The position numbers and the translations under genes are program-made. Positions 48,918-58,171 of a stretch of 64,000 nucleotides of DNA are shown here, piece after piece. The notes beneath the pieces are model-generated. The model saw nothing but the letters and a program-made list of their open reading frames with translations. It was not told where the DNA came from and searched no databases. Origin of the DNA: Mesorhizobium sp. CU3 (GTDB lineage Bacteria; Pseudomonadota; Alphaproteobacteria; Rhizobiales; Rhizobiaceae); assembly GCF_006442965.1 (NCBI RefSeq), contig NZ_VFWX01000002.1, forward strand, positions 1-64,000, read 5' to 3'. The first letter of the stretch is position 1; each line of letters starts with the position of its first letter.

Positions 48918-50321
48918 TCAGCACTCCACGACATTGACCGCCAGCCCGCCCAGGCTGGTTTCCTTGTATTTCTCATTCATGTCGAGGCCGGTCTGGCGCA
49001 TGGTCTCGATCGCGGCGTCCAGCGGCACGAAATGCGTACCGTCGCCCTTGATGGCGAGCGAGGCAGCCGTCACGGCCTTGACCGCGCCCAGCGCATTGCG
49101 CTCGATGCAGGGCACCTGCACCAGGCCGCCTACTGGGTCACATGTCATGCCGAGGTGATGCTCCAACGCGATCTCGGCGGCATTCTCGACCTGTTCGGGC
49201 GTGCCGCCCATGACGGCGCAAAGGCCCGCCGCAGCCATCGCCGAAGCCGAGCCCACCTCGCCCTGGCAGCCGACTTCGGCGCCCGAGATCGAGGCGTTCG
49301 ACTTGATGATGCCGCCGACAGCGGCCGCACTGAGCAGGAAGTCGCGGATGCTCGGCTGGTCGGCTTCAGGGTGAAAATGCAGCCAGTAGCGCAGCACGGC
49401 CGGCAGCGTGCCGGCGGCACCATTGGTCGGCGCCGTGACGACGCGGCCGCCGGCGGCGTTCTCCTCGTTGACGGCCATGGCATAGATCGACAGCCAGTCA
49501 TTGGCGAGCAATGGGTTGGGCCGGTTCTGCTGCCACTGTTCCTGCAGCTTGTCGTGTAGCTGGCGCGCGCGGCGCCGCACCTTGAGCCCACCCGGCATGA
49601 TGCCGTCCTGCGACAGGCCGCGGTCGATGCAGCCCTTCATGGCGCCCCAGATCGCGTCGAGGCCAGCGTCGAGCTCCTCGCGCGACATATGCTTTTCCTC
49701 GTTGGCGCGCTTCATCTCGGCGATCGAAAGCCCGCTCTTGGCCGCCATCGCCAGCATCTCGACGGCGTTCTTGAAGGGATACGGTACCTTCCTGCCCTCG
49801 GTCGTCACCGAGCCCTTGGCCTTCATGCGCTGCAACTCTTCCTCGGAGACGACGAAGCCGCCGCCGATCGAATAATAGATGCGCCTGAGCAGCAGCCGGT
49901 CGGAATTGTCATAGGCATAGAAAGCCATGCCGTTGGCATGACCGGCCAGCGGAGTCTTGCGGTCGAGCACGAGGTCCTTGGCGGGATCGAAGCGGTAGGC
50001 CGGGTGCCCTGGCGGCGAGATGCGTTTGTCGGCACAGATCCGGGCCACGATGCCGTCGGCCTCGTCCGGATCGACGGTCTGGGGCGTCTGGCCGGCAAGC
50101 CCGAGAATGACGGCGCGGTCGGAACCATGGCCGATGCCGGTATAGGCGAGCGAGCCGTGCAGGCTGGCGCCGATGCGATCGACCTTCACGCCGGCCGGAC
50201 GCGGCCAGTCGCCGCTGACGATCTCGTCCAGGAAGCGGCGCGCAGCCGTCATCGGCCCCATCGTGTGCGAACTCGACGGGCCGATGCCGATCTTGAACAG
50301 GTCAAAAACCGAAAGAAACAC
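48918..50321 (-). CDS. sdaA: L-serine ammonia-lyase
   Basis: Iron-sulfur L-serine dehydratase that deaminates serine to pyruvate, 467 residues from a GTG (50321). The single-chain form has the N-terminal beta domain ([22 protein letters not shown]) and the alpha domain with the Fe-S cysteines in [17 protein letters not shown] and [21 protein letters not shown] chose GTG because the family begins with [18 protein letters not shown]. The frame upstream to 50405 has no ribosome site. It diverges from the DUF599 gene. Confidence 0.95.
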   Translation of the reverse strand: MFLSVFDLFKIGIGPSSSHTMGPMTAARRFLDEIVSGDWPRPAGVKVDRIGASLHGSLAYTGIGHGSDRAVILGLAGQTPQTVDPDEADGIVARICADKRISPPGHPAYRFDPAKDLVLDRKTPLAGHANGMAFYAYDNSDRLLLRRIYYSIGGGFVVSEEELQRMKAKGSVTTEGRKVPYPFKNAVEMLAMAAKSGLSIAEMKRANEEKHMSREELDAGLDAIWGAMKGCIDRGLSQDGIMPGGLKVRRRARQLHDKLQEQWQQNRPNPLLANDWLSIYAMAVNEENAAGGRVVTAPTNGAAGTLPAVLRYWLHFHPEADQPSIRDFLLSAAAVGGIIKSNASISGAEVGCQGEVGSASAMAAAGLCAVMGGTPEQVENAAEIALEHHLGMTCDPVGGLVQVPCIERNALGAVKAVTAASLAIKGDGTHFVPLDAAIETMRQTGLDMNEKYKETSLGGLAVNVVEC

Positions 50322-50501
50322 TGCGCTTCTGTCTCCGGATAGCTGGTCGAACTCACATATAGGAATTCCGATGATGTTTGTGCTGTTTTGCGTGTCGCGG
50401 CGCAACGTCAGCCGACCTTGTTTGCTCCGCCAGCGACATCGGCGGTCTCGGCCGCATCAACCCGTCGAAGCGCCGGCCCGCCTTATGATAGAAGGAACCG
50501 C

Positions 50502-51221
50502 ATGGGCGATTCACTGCATCTTTCGGCGGCCGATCTCGCAGCACTTGGCTTCTTCCTGGTGGTCTGGGTGCTGCATACCTATGCCTCCGACGGTAAGCTG
50601 GTCAGCCGCATCTCGCTGTCCAGGGCAATGAACGTCCATCGCGAGGCCTGGATGCGCAACATGGCCGAGCGCGAGGTGCGCATCGTCGACACCGCCATCA
50701 TGAGCGGCCTGCAACAGGGAACCGCCTTCTTCGCTTCCTCTTCGCTGATCGCGCTCGGCGGCTGCTTCGCGCTGCTTGGCGCATCGGACCGCGTGCTTCA
50801 GGTGCTGGCCGACCTGCCGTTCGGCGCGGCTTCGACACGCGAAGCCTTCCAGACCAAAGTGTTCGGCCTGGTGCTGATCCTGGCCTTCGCCTTCTTCAAA
50901 TTCGGCTGGGCCTACCGGCTGTTCAATTACTGCACGATTCTTATCGGCGCCGTGCCGACGCCGCATGGCGCGGCCTCGCGCAACCCGGTCACCGAGACAG
51001 CGGTATGGCGCGCGACGCGGATGAACGTGTTGGCCGGCAAGCACTTCAATTCCGGCCTGCGCGCCGTCTTCTTCTCGATCGGCTATCTCGGCTGGTTCGT
51101 CGATCCGGTGGTTTTCGTGATGTCGACGGTGCTGTTGCTCGCGGTGCTGGTGCGCCGCCAGTTCTTCTCGGCCGCGCGGCAAGCGGTGATCGGTCAGCCG
51201 CCCGGCCCGGGGAAGAACTGA
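50502..51221 (+). CDS. DUF599 family membrane protein
   Basis: A 239-residue inner-membrane protein of DUF599 with four hydrophobic segments (LAALGFFLVVWVLHTYA, FFASSSLIALGGCFALLG, FGLVLILAFAFFKFGWAYRLFNY, AVFFSIGYLGWFVDPVVFVMSTVLLLAVL) and the conserved N-terminal MNVHREAWMRNMAEREVRIVDTAIMSGLQQGTAFFASS. Function unknown. The ATG at 50502 is preceded by GAAGG. Its last 28 bp overlap the convergent ydcF end. Confidence 0.88.
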   Translation: MGDSLHLSAADLAALGFFLVVWVLHTYASDGKLVSRISLSRAMNVHREAWMRNMAEREVRIVDTAIMSGLQQGTAFFASSSLIALGGCFALLGASDRVLQVLADLPFGAASTREAFQTKVFGLVLILAFAFFKFGWAYRLFNYCTILIGAVPTPHGAASRNPVTETAVWRATRMNVLAGKHFNSGLRAVFFSIGYLGWFVDPVVFVMSTVLLLAVLVRRQFFSAARQAVIGQPPGPGKN

Positions 51222-51991
51222 TCGATTTTGCCGGAGAGCCGGTAGGCGAACAGGCCGATCCATTCGCGAACCGCGATGTTGGTCGTCTGCAGCGCGTCGA
51301 TCGGATTGTCGCGGTAGACACCGACGCCCTCCCGCCCTGAGGTGCGATAATCGACCGGCCATGGAATGGTCGCGAAGCCCGCCTTGTCGAACAGCGCCTT
51401 GGCGCGCGGCATATGGAAGGCGGAGGTGATCAAAAGCCAGGTCTCGCCGGGCTTCGGAGCGACCAAGCTGCGGCTGAAGACGGCATTCTCATAGGTGTTG
51501 CGCGATTTGTCCTCGAGGATCAGGCGGTCGGCCGCAACGCCGAGAGCGCCGAGCAGGCGCGGTGCGGTGTCGGCATCGCCCTCGCCGTCGAGGAAAAGCG
51601 AGCCGTTGCCGCCCGAAACCACGATCCGGGCGTTTGGAAAGCGCCGGGCAAGGATCGCCGTCTCCACCATGCGGTCGCCGCTGCTGTTCAACTCATAACC
51701 GCCGCGCGCGAGGTTGATGGCGCCCTCGAAGCCGCCGCCGAGCACGACGATGCCGTCGACTTTTTCCGGCAGTGCGGGCTTCGAAAAGCGTTCTTCCAGC
51801 GGCGTCAGCATCATCGCCCCGACCGAGGTCCAGGCCGACAGCGCCAGGATCAGGAAGGCGACCACACTGCTGGTTGCAGCCAGCTTACGGCGGCCGAACA
51901 GGCCCATGAGCAGCCCGGCAAACAGCAGGAAGATCGCCAGGTTGACCGGCTGGATGAAGAACCAGAAGACCTTGGAAAGATAGAAAAACAG
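51194..51991 (-). CDS. YdcF family (DUF218) envelope protein; start codon unclear
   Basis: A membrane protein of the SanA/ElyC/YdcF family (DUF218), which affects envelope integrity. Two N-terminal helices (FWFFIQPVNLAIFLLFAGLLMGLFG; SVVAFLILALSAWTSVGAMML) precede the domain with IVVLGGG, GGYELNSSGDRMVETAIL, RIVVSGGNGSLF, DKSRNTYENAVF and WLLITSAFHMPRA. The expected start is xFFYLSKVFWF, but the codon is CTG (51989-51991), with AAGGAA 7 bases upstream. No ATG, GTG or TTG lies before the first helix except far upstream (52084), inside the next gene. Either CTG is used or the start was lost. Confidence 0.82.
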   Translation of the reverse strand: MFFYLSKVFWFFIQPVNLAIFLLFAGLLMGLFGRRKLAATSSVVAFLILALSAWTSVGAMMLTPLEERFSKPALPEKVDGIVVLGGGFEGAINLARGGYELNSSGDRMVETAILARRFPNARIVVSGGNGSLFLDGEGDADTAPRLLGALGVAADRLILEDKSRNTYENAVFSRSLVAPKPGETWLLITSAFHMPRAKALFDKAGFATIPWPVDYRTSGREGVGVYRDNPIDALQTTNIAVREWIGLFAYRLSGKIDQFFPGPGG

Positions 51992-52004
51992 ACCTGATTT
52001 CCTT

Positions 52005-52790
52005 TTACACGCGGCGGAAAAAATACCATCCGTCGCCGAGAGAGCGAACGACGATATATCCGCCCTCCGAAATTGGCGGGACATCCTCAGGGCGCGTCAC
52101 GTGAAGATACCCAATTTCGTAGTGAGGTGAGTCAAACGCCAGAATCAAGGCAAAACAATCAGCGAAGCCGCAACTTTCCGTTTCGTCTCCGCCGATGCCG
52201 TTTTTCAGATCGACATACTCGATTGAAGCCTCGTCAAGCAGATCCTTGTAACCAAGCGCATCATGATCGATATTCGGATATTGACTTCTTCCATGAATCC
52301 TAACCTTGTCACGTATCCTATCGATGGTTTCTCTCTTCTTACGGAAATGAGCAATCAGCACATCATCGGTAGACGCAACAAGCACCGCATGGGAGTGTAT
52401 CCACTCCGCTCTCTTGAGAGTGACGGACGACGTATTTGTCATATCGGCGGCAGATTGAGACAGACCATATCTGAAGCTCATGCGCGCTGGTTTCGGCATC
52501 GCGTTCGCCGACCCTGAAATACCCCAGCTTTCCCCATCCCTGACCAGATAGACGTATAGGTTCATCCTCTGAGCGGGGAGCTGTTCCTTGAAGTAGGCTA
52601 CCTCCGGAGCAATCGCGGTGAGGCTCACAACCGCGCGGTTGCTCTGATTGCTGACCAATTCGTAGTTTAGGGGCTCAATCAGATTTTTCGCCAACTCACG
52701 CTGAACAAACCCAACGGGGTCCTCAGCCGCAGCCGCCGCCATGGGTGCAATTGCGGCAATGATCAATGCGAGCAAGGCTTTTGAGTGCAT
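52005..52790 (-). CDS. AT-rich orphan gene for a secreted protein
   Basis: A 261-residue protein from the ATG at 52790 (GGGGGAG just upstream; an ATG at 52802 is also possible). The signal peptide is KALLALIIAAIAPMAAAAA. The mature part has EDPVGFVQRELAKNLIEPLNYELVSNQSNRAVVSLTA and later EYVDLKNGIGGDETESCGFADCFALILAFDS, with two Cys residues. I do not recognise the family. A hand count of 52261-52380 gives about 42% G+C, against 73% for 51541-51600 in ydcF, so composition is foreign. It ends 13 bp before the ydcF coding start and probably arrived by transfer (inference). Confidence 0.72.
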   Translation of the reverse strand: MHSKALLALIIAAIAPMAAAAAEDPVGFVQRELAKNLIEPLNYELVSNQSNRAVVSLTAIAPEVAYFKEQLPAQRMNLYVYLVRDGESWGISGSANAMPKPARMSFRYGLSQSAADMTNTSSVTLKRAEWIHSHAVLVASTDDVLIAHFRKKRETIDRIRDKVRIHGRSQYPNIDHDALGYKDLLDEASIEYVDLKNGIGGDETESCGFADCFALILAFDSPHYEIGYLHVTRPEDVPPISEGGYIVVRSLGDGWYFFRRV

Positions 52791-52890
52791 CGGCTCCCCC
52801 ATTTACCCAAGTCAAATCAGAGGAGCATGATTGACATAGTAAGTCATAATTGGAAATATTCTTGTGGCTTCCAGTACAGACGTTGGGTAG

Positions 52891-54456
52891 CTACCACCAC
52901 TTTTCCGGCTGAAATTTGCCCGCCGCCTGCTCGATCACATGCGCCGTCTGGAACAGCGTCTCCTCATCGAACGGGCGGCCGATGAGTTGCAGGCCGAGCG
53001 GCAGGCCCTTGCCATCCAGGCCTGCCGGCACCGCGATGCCGGGAAGGCCGGCCATGTTCACCGTCACCGTGAAGATGTCGTTGAGATACATCTTCACCGG
53101 GTCGGAAGCCATGTCCTCGTCGGCGACGCCGAAGGCGGCTGACGGGGTAGCCGGCGTCAGGATGACGTCGACCCCTGCGGCAAAGACGTTTTCGAAGTCG
53201 CGCTTGATCAGATTGCGCACCTTCTGCGCCTGCAGGTAATAGGCATCATAATAGCCTGCCGACAGCACATAGGTGCCGATCATGATGCGGCGCTTGACCT
53301 CGCGGCCGAAGCCGGCGGCGCGGGTCTTCTCATACATGTCGATGATGTCCTTGCCCGGCACGCGCAGGCCGTAGCGCACGCCGTCATAGCGCGCGAGGTT
53401 CGAGGACGCCTCGGCCGGCGCCACGATGTAATAGGCAGGCAGCGCGTATTTGGTGTGCGGCAACGAGATGTCGACGATCTCGGCGCCGGCGTCCTTCAGC
53501 CAGGCAATGCCCTTCTGCCATAGCGCCTCGATATCTTCCGGCATGCCGTCGACGCGGTATTCCTTCGGAATGCCGACCTTCATGCCCTTGATCGGCTTGC
53601 CGATCGCCGCCTCGTAGTCCGGCACCGGGCGGTCGACCGAGGTCGTGTCCTTCGGGTCGACGGAAGCCATCGACTTCAACAGGATCGCGGCGTCGCGCAC
53701 GTCGCGCGCGATCGGGCCGGCCTGGTCGAGCGACGAGGCAAAAGCGACGATGCCCCAGCGCGAGCAGCGGCCATAGGTCGGCTTGATGCCGACCGTTCCG
53801 GTGAAAGCCGCGGGCTGGCGGATCGAGCCGCCGGTGTCGGTGGCGGTGGCGCCGGCGCACAGGAACGCAGCCACCGACGATGCCGAGCCGCCGGACGAGC
53901 CGCCGGGCACCAGCTGGGCGTTATCCAGCGTACGCGCGGTCTTGGTGCCGCCGGCGGAGACGAAGCCGCCATCGCCCTGATGCGTCGTCGGCATCACGAC
54001 CGTGTCGAGCCGCGAGCGCCGCCACGGATTTATGACCGGGCCGTAGTACGAAGTCTCGTTGGACGAGCCCATGGCGAACTCGTCCATGTTGAGCTTGCCG
54101 AGCATGACAGCGCCGTCGGCCCACAGGTTCGAGGTCACGGTCGACTCATAGCGCGGCTTGAAACCGTCCAGCACATGGCTGCAGGCCTGTGTGTGGATGC
54201 CTTCGGTGGCGAACAGGTCCTTGATGCCGAGCGGGATGCCTTCCAGCGCACCGCCCTCGCCCTTGGCGAGCTTCGCGTCGGAGCTCTTCGCCATGTCGCG
54301 CGCCTTGTCGGCGGTCACCGTCACATAGGCGTTGAGCACCGGATTGGCGCGATCGATGGCCGAAAGATAGGCCTCGGTGATCTCGGCGGCCGAGATCTCC
54401 TTGCCGCGCAGCTTGGCGCGGGCCTCGGAAATGGTGAGATGGGTGAGATCGCTCAT
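52891..54456 (-). CDS. gatA: aspartyl/glutamyl-tRNA amidotransferase subunit A
   Basis: The amidase subunit of GatCAB, which converts Glu-tRNA-Gln or Asp-tRNA-Asn to the amide form. From the ATG at 54456 it has 521 residues. The amidase-signature Ser-cisSer-Lys triad is visible: Lys in GIKDLF (about 77), then Ser in [35 protein letters not shown] (cis-Ser and nucleophile). The start overlaps the GNAT stop by one base (TGATG). The upstream frame to 54522 is the GNAT shadow. gatB is not in the window. Confidence 0.95.
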   Translation of the reverse strand: MSDLTHLTISEARAKLRGKEISAAEITEAYLSAIDRANPVLNAYVTVTADKARDMAKSSDAKLAKGEGGALEGIPLGIKDLFATEGIHTQACSHVLDGFKPRYESTVTSNLWADGAVMLGKLNMDEFAMGSSNETSYYGPVINPWRRSRLDTVVMPTTHQGDGGFVSAGGTKTARTLDNAQLVPGGSSGGSASSVAAFLCAGATATDTGGSIRQPAAFTGTVGIKPTYGRCSRWGIVAFASSLDQAGPIARDVRDAAILLKSMASVDPKDTTSVDRPVPDYEAAIGKPIKGMKVGIPKEYRVDGMPEDIEALWQKGIAWLKDAGAEIVDISLPHTKYALPAYYIVAPAEASSNLARYDGVRYGLRVPGKDIIDMYEKTRAAGFGREVKRRIMIGTYVLSAGYYDAYYLQAQKVRNLIKRDFENVFAAGVDVILTPATPSAAFGVADEDMASDPVKMYLNDIFTVTVNMAGLPGIAVPAGLDGKGLPLGLQLIGRPFDEETLFQTAHVIEQAAGKFQPEKWW

Positions 54457-54914
54457 CAGGCAAGGCTCTTTTCGTAAAACACCGACCATTCGGAGTCGGG
54501 ATAATCCAGCACCGGTCCGCAACGCGAGAAGCCGGCGCGCTCATAGACGGTCCAGGCGGCGGGGTGACGATCGCCGGTTTCGAGCACCAGCCGCGTCAGC
54601 CCTTCCTGCCTGGCCAACGCCTCGACCCGTCCGACGATTTGCGCGCCGATCTTTTGGCCGCGATGCGACGGGCGCGTGTACATGCGCTTGACCTCGCCAG
54701 TCGCCGCGTCATGGCGCTTCAGCGCGCCGCAGCCGACGGCAATACCGTTGTCGCGGGCGATGAACACGGTCGTATCCTCGCCGGCCATCTGCTCGACGGT
54801 GAGATGATAGCAATGCTCCGGCGGCGTCAGCTCGAGCAGCGCCGCGTTGAGCTCGCCGACCAGCGCGCGCACGTCGTCCTGCAAGGGCGTCTCGACGGCG
54901 ATCTCGACAGCCAC
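54456..54914 (-). CDS. GNAT family N-acetyltransferase
   Basis: A 152-residue GNAT-fold acetyltransferase with the acetyl-CoA site [23 protein letters not shown] (motif A, Q/R-x-x-G-x-G/A) and the [25 protein letters not shown] end. Substrate unknown. It lies between gatC (4 bp upstream) and gatA (1-bp overlap), so it is cotranscribed and coupled with the amidotransferase genes. This insertion in the gatCA order looks typical of relatives, but I cannot confirm that here. Confidence 0.9.
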   Translation of the reverse strand: MAVEIAVETPLQDDVRALVGELNAALLELTPPEHCYHLTVEQMAGEDTTVFIARDNGIAVGCGALKRHDAATGEVKRMYTRPSHRGQKIGAQIVGRVEALARQEGLTRLVLETGDRHPAAWTVYERAGFSRCGPVLDYPDSEWSVFYEKSLA

Positions 54915-54917
54915 GCT

Positions 54918-55205
54918 TTACTCCACCACCTTCGGAACGAGGAAGAAATTCTCTTCCGTGGCCGGCGCGTTGGCGACGATATCGGCGGCCTTGTTGCCGT
55001 CGGTGACGCCATCCCGGCGCTTCTTCATCTCCATCGGCGTCACCGAGGTCATCGGCTCGACGCCCTTGACGTCGACCTCGTTCAATTGCTCGACGAAGCC
55101 GAGGATGGCGTTCAATTCGCCGGTCATGCGCTGGGCATCCTCCTCGCTCACCGCAATGCGGGCAAGGCGCGCGACGCGCTTCACGGTCTGAAGATCAACG
55201 GACAT
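54918..55205 (-). CDS. gatC: aspartyl/glutamyl-tRNA amidotransferase subunit C
   Basis: The small stabilising subunit of GatCAB, 95 residues. The signature [53 protein letters not shown] is unmistakable, with [33 protein letters not shown] at the C-terminus. It is first in the gatC-GNAT-gatA transcript. Confidence 0.96.
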   Translation of the reverse strand: MSVDLQTVKRVARLARIAVSEEDAQRMTGELNAILGFVEQLNEVDVKGVEPMTSVTPMEMKKRRDGVTDGNKAADIVANAPATEENFFLVPKVVE

Positions 55206-55308
55206 GTTCTATCGCCTCGGGAAAACCAGAGCGGGCTATAGCGGCGCGGCGCTTGGCGCGCAACATGGATCATGTCGGTTCCGACCGCCACGGCGGTTGC
55301 CCGTTCGG

Positions 55309-55725
55309 CTACTGGGGCAGCGCCACGCCTTCGCAATGGTAGTAGCTGCCGCCGTTGCCGGACTCACCCTCGTCGTCGACCGGCCGAACCGAGACAAGGT
55401 CAATCTGCTTTGCATTGACCTGAGTGACCGAAAGCACGTCCGGAAACACATGGTCGGGTTCCTGGCAGATCGCGGTCACGGCCCAGCTCGGCGCGCTTTG
55501 TGCCTTGGTGACTTGGAGGAACTCGCAATTATACTCGACGCTTTGCAATCCCTCGGCCGTCAGCACGATGTTGCCGGCGTCGATCACGGTCTGCAGCGTC
55601 TCGTTCTTGGCCTTGCCGCAGAGTTCCTCGGATTGCAGGTAGACGCCTTCGATGAAATCGTCGGCCGCCGGCGCGGGCGTTGCCGCGACCAGCATCGAAA
55701 CACAAAGTGTCCGCCTCAAAGCCAT
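55309..55725 (-). CDS. small secreted protein of unknown family
   Basis: A 138-residue protein from the ATG at 55725 with a signal peptide (TLCVSMLVAATPAPAA). The mature part contains four Cys residues (EELCGKAK, EYNCEFLQ, TAICQEPD, YHCEGVAL), which suits two disulfides in the periplasm. I do not recognise the family. Composition is similar to the surroundings. It is alone between gatC and the UPF0173 gene and shares direction with both; the repeat at 55756-55813 lies just upstream. Confidence 0.7.
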   Translation of the reverse strand: MALRRTLCVSMLVAATPAPAADDFIEGVYLQSEELCGKAKNETLQTVIDAGNIVLTAEGLQSVEYNCEFLQVTKAQSAPSWAVTAICQEPDHVFPDVLSVTQVNAKQIDLVSVRPVDDEGESGNGGSYYHCEGVALPQ

Positions 55726-55755
55726 GTTTTCATTCCGCAATCGATGAACCGAACA

Positions 55756-55813
55756 GAGCAATTCCAGAAAGAGTGTGAGTGGTTTTCCGTCTGGAATTGC
55801 GTAAAACGAAGAG
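55756..55813. repeat. dispersed palindromic repeat, copy 1
   Basis: GCAATTCCAG (55758-55767) and CTGGAATTGC (55791-55800) form a perfect 10-bp inverted repeat around a TTTTCCGT-containing core, followed by GTAAAAC. It is similar to 56624-56680. The pattern matches a short element I recall as common in Mesorhizobium intergenic regions. It abuts the stop codon of the UPF0173 gene. Confidence 0.75.
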
Positions 55814-55814
55814 G

Positions 55815-56522
55815 CTAGATGGTGATCGCCTTGCCGATCTCCGGCAACGCCACCTTGACGCCAGAGCCTTCCATGCCCGCGACGAATTTGTCGGCGGTCT
55901 GGTCGATCATCGGGAAGGTGCCGAAATGGCAGGGCACGACGGTATCGAAGCCGAAAAAGCGGCGGCAGGCAAGGGCCGCCACGGCGCCGCCCATGGTGAA
56001 ACGGTCGCCGACAGGCACTATGCCGATCTTCGGCTCATGCAGCTCGTTGATCAGCGCCATGTCTGAGAAGATGTCGGTGTCGCCCATGTGATAGAGCGTC
56101 TTGTCGTCCGCGAAATGCAGGACGAGGCCGCCAGGATTGCCGAGATAGGTGTTGGTGCCGCCTTCACCGCCGAACGAGGAAGAATGTATCGCCTGGACGA
56201 AAGTGGTGGTGAATGGGCCACAGTCGACGGTGCCGCCGAGATTGCCCGGATTGATCTTGTCGCCGCTCACACCCTTGCCGACCAGGAACATGCAGATCTC
56301 GTAGTTGGCGACCAGCATGGCACCACTCTTCTTGAGCACCTCGAGCGCGCCGTTGGCATGGTCGTTGTGGCCGTGGGTCAGGAGCACATGGGTGACGCCT
56401 TCGGCCGGACCTTCCCAGCCGCCCGTCCACGAAGGATTGCCGACCAGATAGGGGTCGATGAGAATGGTGGCGTCCTTGGTCTCGACGCGGAATGCCGAAT
56501 GTCCGTACCAGGTCAGTTTCAT
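55815..56522 (-). CDS. UPF0173 metal-dependent hydrolase
   Basis: A 235-residue metallo-beta-lactamase-fold hydrolase of the UPF0173/UlaG-like group. It starts [26 protein letters not shown], has the metal motif THGHNDH (about residues 50-56), [12 protein letters not shown] and the late His in [11 protein letters not shown]. The substrate is unknown; relatives include lactonases and phosphodiesterases. The gene is bracketed by two copies of the same palindromic repeat (55756-55813 and 56624-56680). Confidence 0.93.
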   Translation of the reverse strand: MKLTWYGHSAFRVETKDATILIDPYLVGNPSWTGGWEGPAEGVTHVLLTHGHNDHANGALEVLKKSGAMLVANYEICMFLVGKGVSGDKINPGNLGGTVDCGPFTTTFVQAIHSSSFGGEGGTNTYLGNPGGLVLHFADDKTLYHMGDTDIFSDMALINELHEPKIGIVPVGDRFTMGGAVAALACRRFFGFDTVVPCHFGTFPMIDQTADKFVAGMEGSGVKVALPEIGKAITI

Positions 56523-56623
56523 GAATGCTTTCCTCGATTTTCAAGTCGCCGGAGGATAGAACGCTTCCGGCAAATTGAAAGTGGCGCGCCGCTCCTGAAC
56601 GTCAAAAGGATGTGACGCCTCGA

Positions 56624-56680
56624 GCCGTTCCAGGAAAAGTGTGATCGGATTTCCGTCCGGCACGGCGTGAAAACAAAAAC
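56624..56680. repeat. dispersed palindromic repeat, copy 2
   Basis: Arms GCCGTTCCAGG and CCGGCACGGC pair with one or two mismatches around the same core as copy 1 (GAAAAGTGTGA, TTTCCGTC, GCGTGAAAAC). It ends 11 bp before the TTG start of ruvX and so occupies its leader. Confidence 0.72.
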
Positions 56681-56691
56681 AGGGGAAGCCG

Positions 56692-57174
56692 TTGGGCGTT
56701 ATTTCAGTTGAGGAGTTGCCGCAGCTTCTTATCGGCGGCAAGACGCTCGCCGGCCTCGACCTCGGCGACAAGACGATCGGCGTCGCGGTGTCGGACCGCG
56801 GGCTTGCCTTTGCCCATCCCCGCCCGGTGATCCTGCGCAAGAAATTCTCCATAGACGCAGCGCAGCTGCTCGCCCAGTTGGAAAAGGACAATGTCGGCGC
56901 GATCGTGCTCGGCCTTCCGGTCAACATGGACGGCTCGGAAGGGCCCCGCGCGCAGAAATCCCGCGCCTTCGTCCGCAACATGGCGCCGCTCTCCGGCTTG
57001 CCCTTCGTGCTGTGGGACGAGCGGCTGTCGACGGTGGCGGCGGAACGCACGCTGATCGAGATGGATTTCTCGCGCAAGAAACGCGCCGGCAAGATCGATT
57101 CGGCGGCCGCCGCCTTTATTCTGCAGGGAGCGTTGGACCGGCTTCAGTCGCTCGGCCGAGACGATCCGCGCTGA
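56692..57174 (+). CDS. ruvX: putative Holliday junction resolvase RuvX (YqgF)
   Basis: An RNase H-like nuclease of the YqgF/RuvX family, implicated in 16S rRNA maturation or Holliday junction processing; 160 residues. The motifs are [15 protein letters not shown] (first catalytic Asp), [30 protein letters not shown] (Glu) and [14 protein letters not shown] (last Asp). The start is a TTG (56692) preceded by AGGGGA; it keeps the family's VISVEELP leader. Its 3' end overlaps the convergent small membrane gene by 59 bp. Confidence 0.93.
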   Translation: MGVISVEELPQLLIGGKTLAGLDLGDKTIGVAVSDRGLAFAHPRPVILRKKFSIDAAQLLAQLEKDNVGAIVLGLPVNMDGSEGPRAQKSRAFVRNMAPLSGLPFVLWDERLSTVAAERTLIEMDFSRKKRAGKIDSAAAAFILQGALDRLQSLGRDDPR

Positions 57175-57457
57175 CGGTACCCTGCCGCCGCTGCCTGATC
57201 CATTCGGCGATGTTGCGCCGGCGGCGGAAGGCCCAGAGCCCCATCAGCAGGAAAAAGTCGAAAACGCAGGTCCGCGCCACCATGCCCGGGATGATGGCCG
57301 GGTCGATGCCGAGCATCTGGCCATAAAGCTGGAAAGCGAAATCGTGCAACTGCCGGCTCAGCATCACATAGCCGAAATTGATGTCGTTGAGCGACAGGAA
57401 GTACCATCCCCAGAAGATCGCCATCGGCGCGGCCCAGAGGGTGAAGATCGTGCGCAT
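57116..57457 (-). CDS. small membrane protein (DUF6105-like)
   Basis: A 113-residue protein with two hydrophobic segments ([39 protein letters not shown]) and a basic, polar C-terminus. It resembles a rhizobial family I recall as DUF6105; function unknown. The ATG at 57457 overlaps the stop of the upstream membrane gene (TGATG), so the two are coupled. The last 59 bp overlap the end of ruvX on the other strand. Confidence 0.72.
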   Translation of the reverse strand: MRTIFTLWAAPMAIFWGWYFLSLNDINFGYVMLSRQLHDFAFQLYGQMLGIDPAIIPGMVARTCVFDFFLLMGLWAFRRRRNIAEWIRQRRQGTVSADRLGRATEAGPTLPAE

Positions 57458-58014
57458 CAGCGGCGGCCTCCAGGCTTGGTTTCCGGTCGACCGGAGATTC
57501 GCGAAAGCAGCGAGCTGTGCGCGGCGCCCATCGCCATGCGCGTGGCGGCGCGGACATCGCTCTCGTGCAAAGCCATCGCATTGGTGACCGAGCGGCGCTC
57601 GGCGAGCACCGCGACATAGGAAGCCAGCAGCGCCGTCATCTGGATGGCAATGATCATGAACAGCCCGGCGATGCCTTGCGCGACGCCGCCGATAAGGATG
57701 AGCGAGAGCAGGAACGAGGCCGAGATGAAGGCGATGCGCATCACGCTTTCGCCCGCGTCCGGCCTTGCCGTAGCGTTGAGCAGCGTTTCGACGAAAGCCC
57801 AGCAGAACAGCACGGCGACGATCAGAAGCGCGATCGAGAGCGGCGCGACGACAGCGATATGTTCGAGCTGCGGAAACCGGTCGCCCTGGATCGAAACGCC
57901 GAGAACGCCGAGCGCCGTAGCAATGCCCTGGCTGCCATCCATGCAGATAAAGGCCAGCAGGGCGAAGACCACCGCCCAATGCAAGGCCAGAAATGAGCTC
58001 AACACGTGCCGCAT
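57457..58014 (-). CDS. four-helix membrane protein of unknown family
   Basis: A 185-residue protein with four or five hydrophobic segments (FLALHWAVVFALLAFICM, IAVVAPLSIALLIVAVLFCWAFVETLL, IAFISASFLLSLILIGGV, IAGLFMIIAIQMTALLASYVAVL). The C-terminal ~45 residues are polar and probably cytosolic. I do not recognise it. It is directly upstream of, and coupled with, the small DUF6105-like membrane gene. Confidence 0.75.
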   Translation of the reverse strand: MRHVLSSFLALHWAVVFALLAFICMDGSQGIATALGVLGVSIQGDRFPQLEHIAVVAPLSIALLIVAVLFCWAFVETLLNATARPDAGESVMRIAFISASFLLSLILIGGVAQGIAGLFMIIAIQMTALLASYVAVLAERRSVTNAMALHESDVRAATRMAMGAAHSSLLSRISGRPETKPGGRR

Positions 58015-58171
58015 GCGCTTCTCGTTTGGCGAAGCCCAGGAAGGTCATGGTTAACCTTTCCCTACTCCAGCGCTCAGAGAGTGGGCTTTGTGAAGGCCTC
58101 TCGCAATCTAAACCATTTGTTAAGGTTAACGGCCATCCACAGGCGGCCAATTCTGCCTCGATCGAGCGCGT

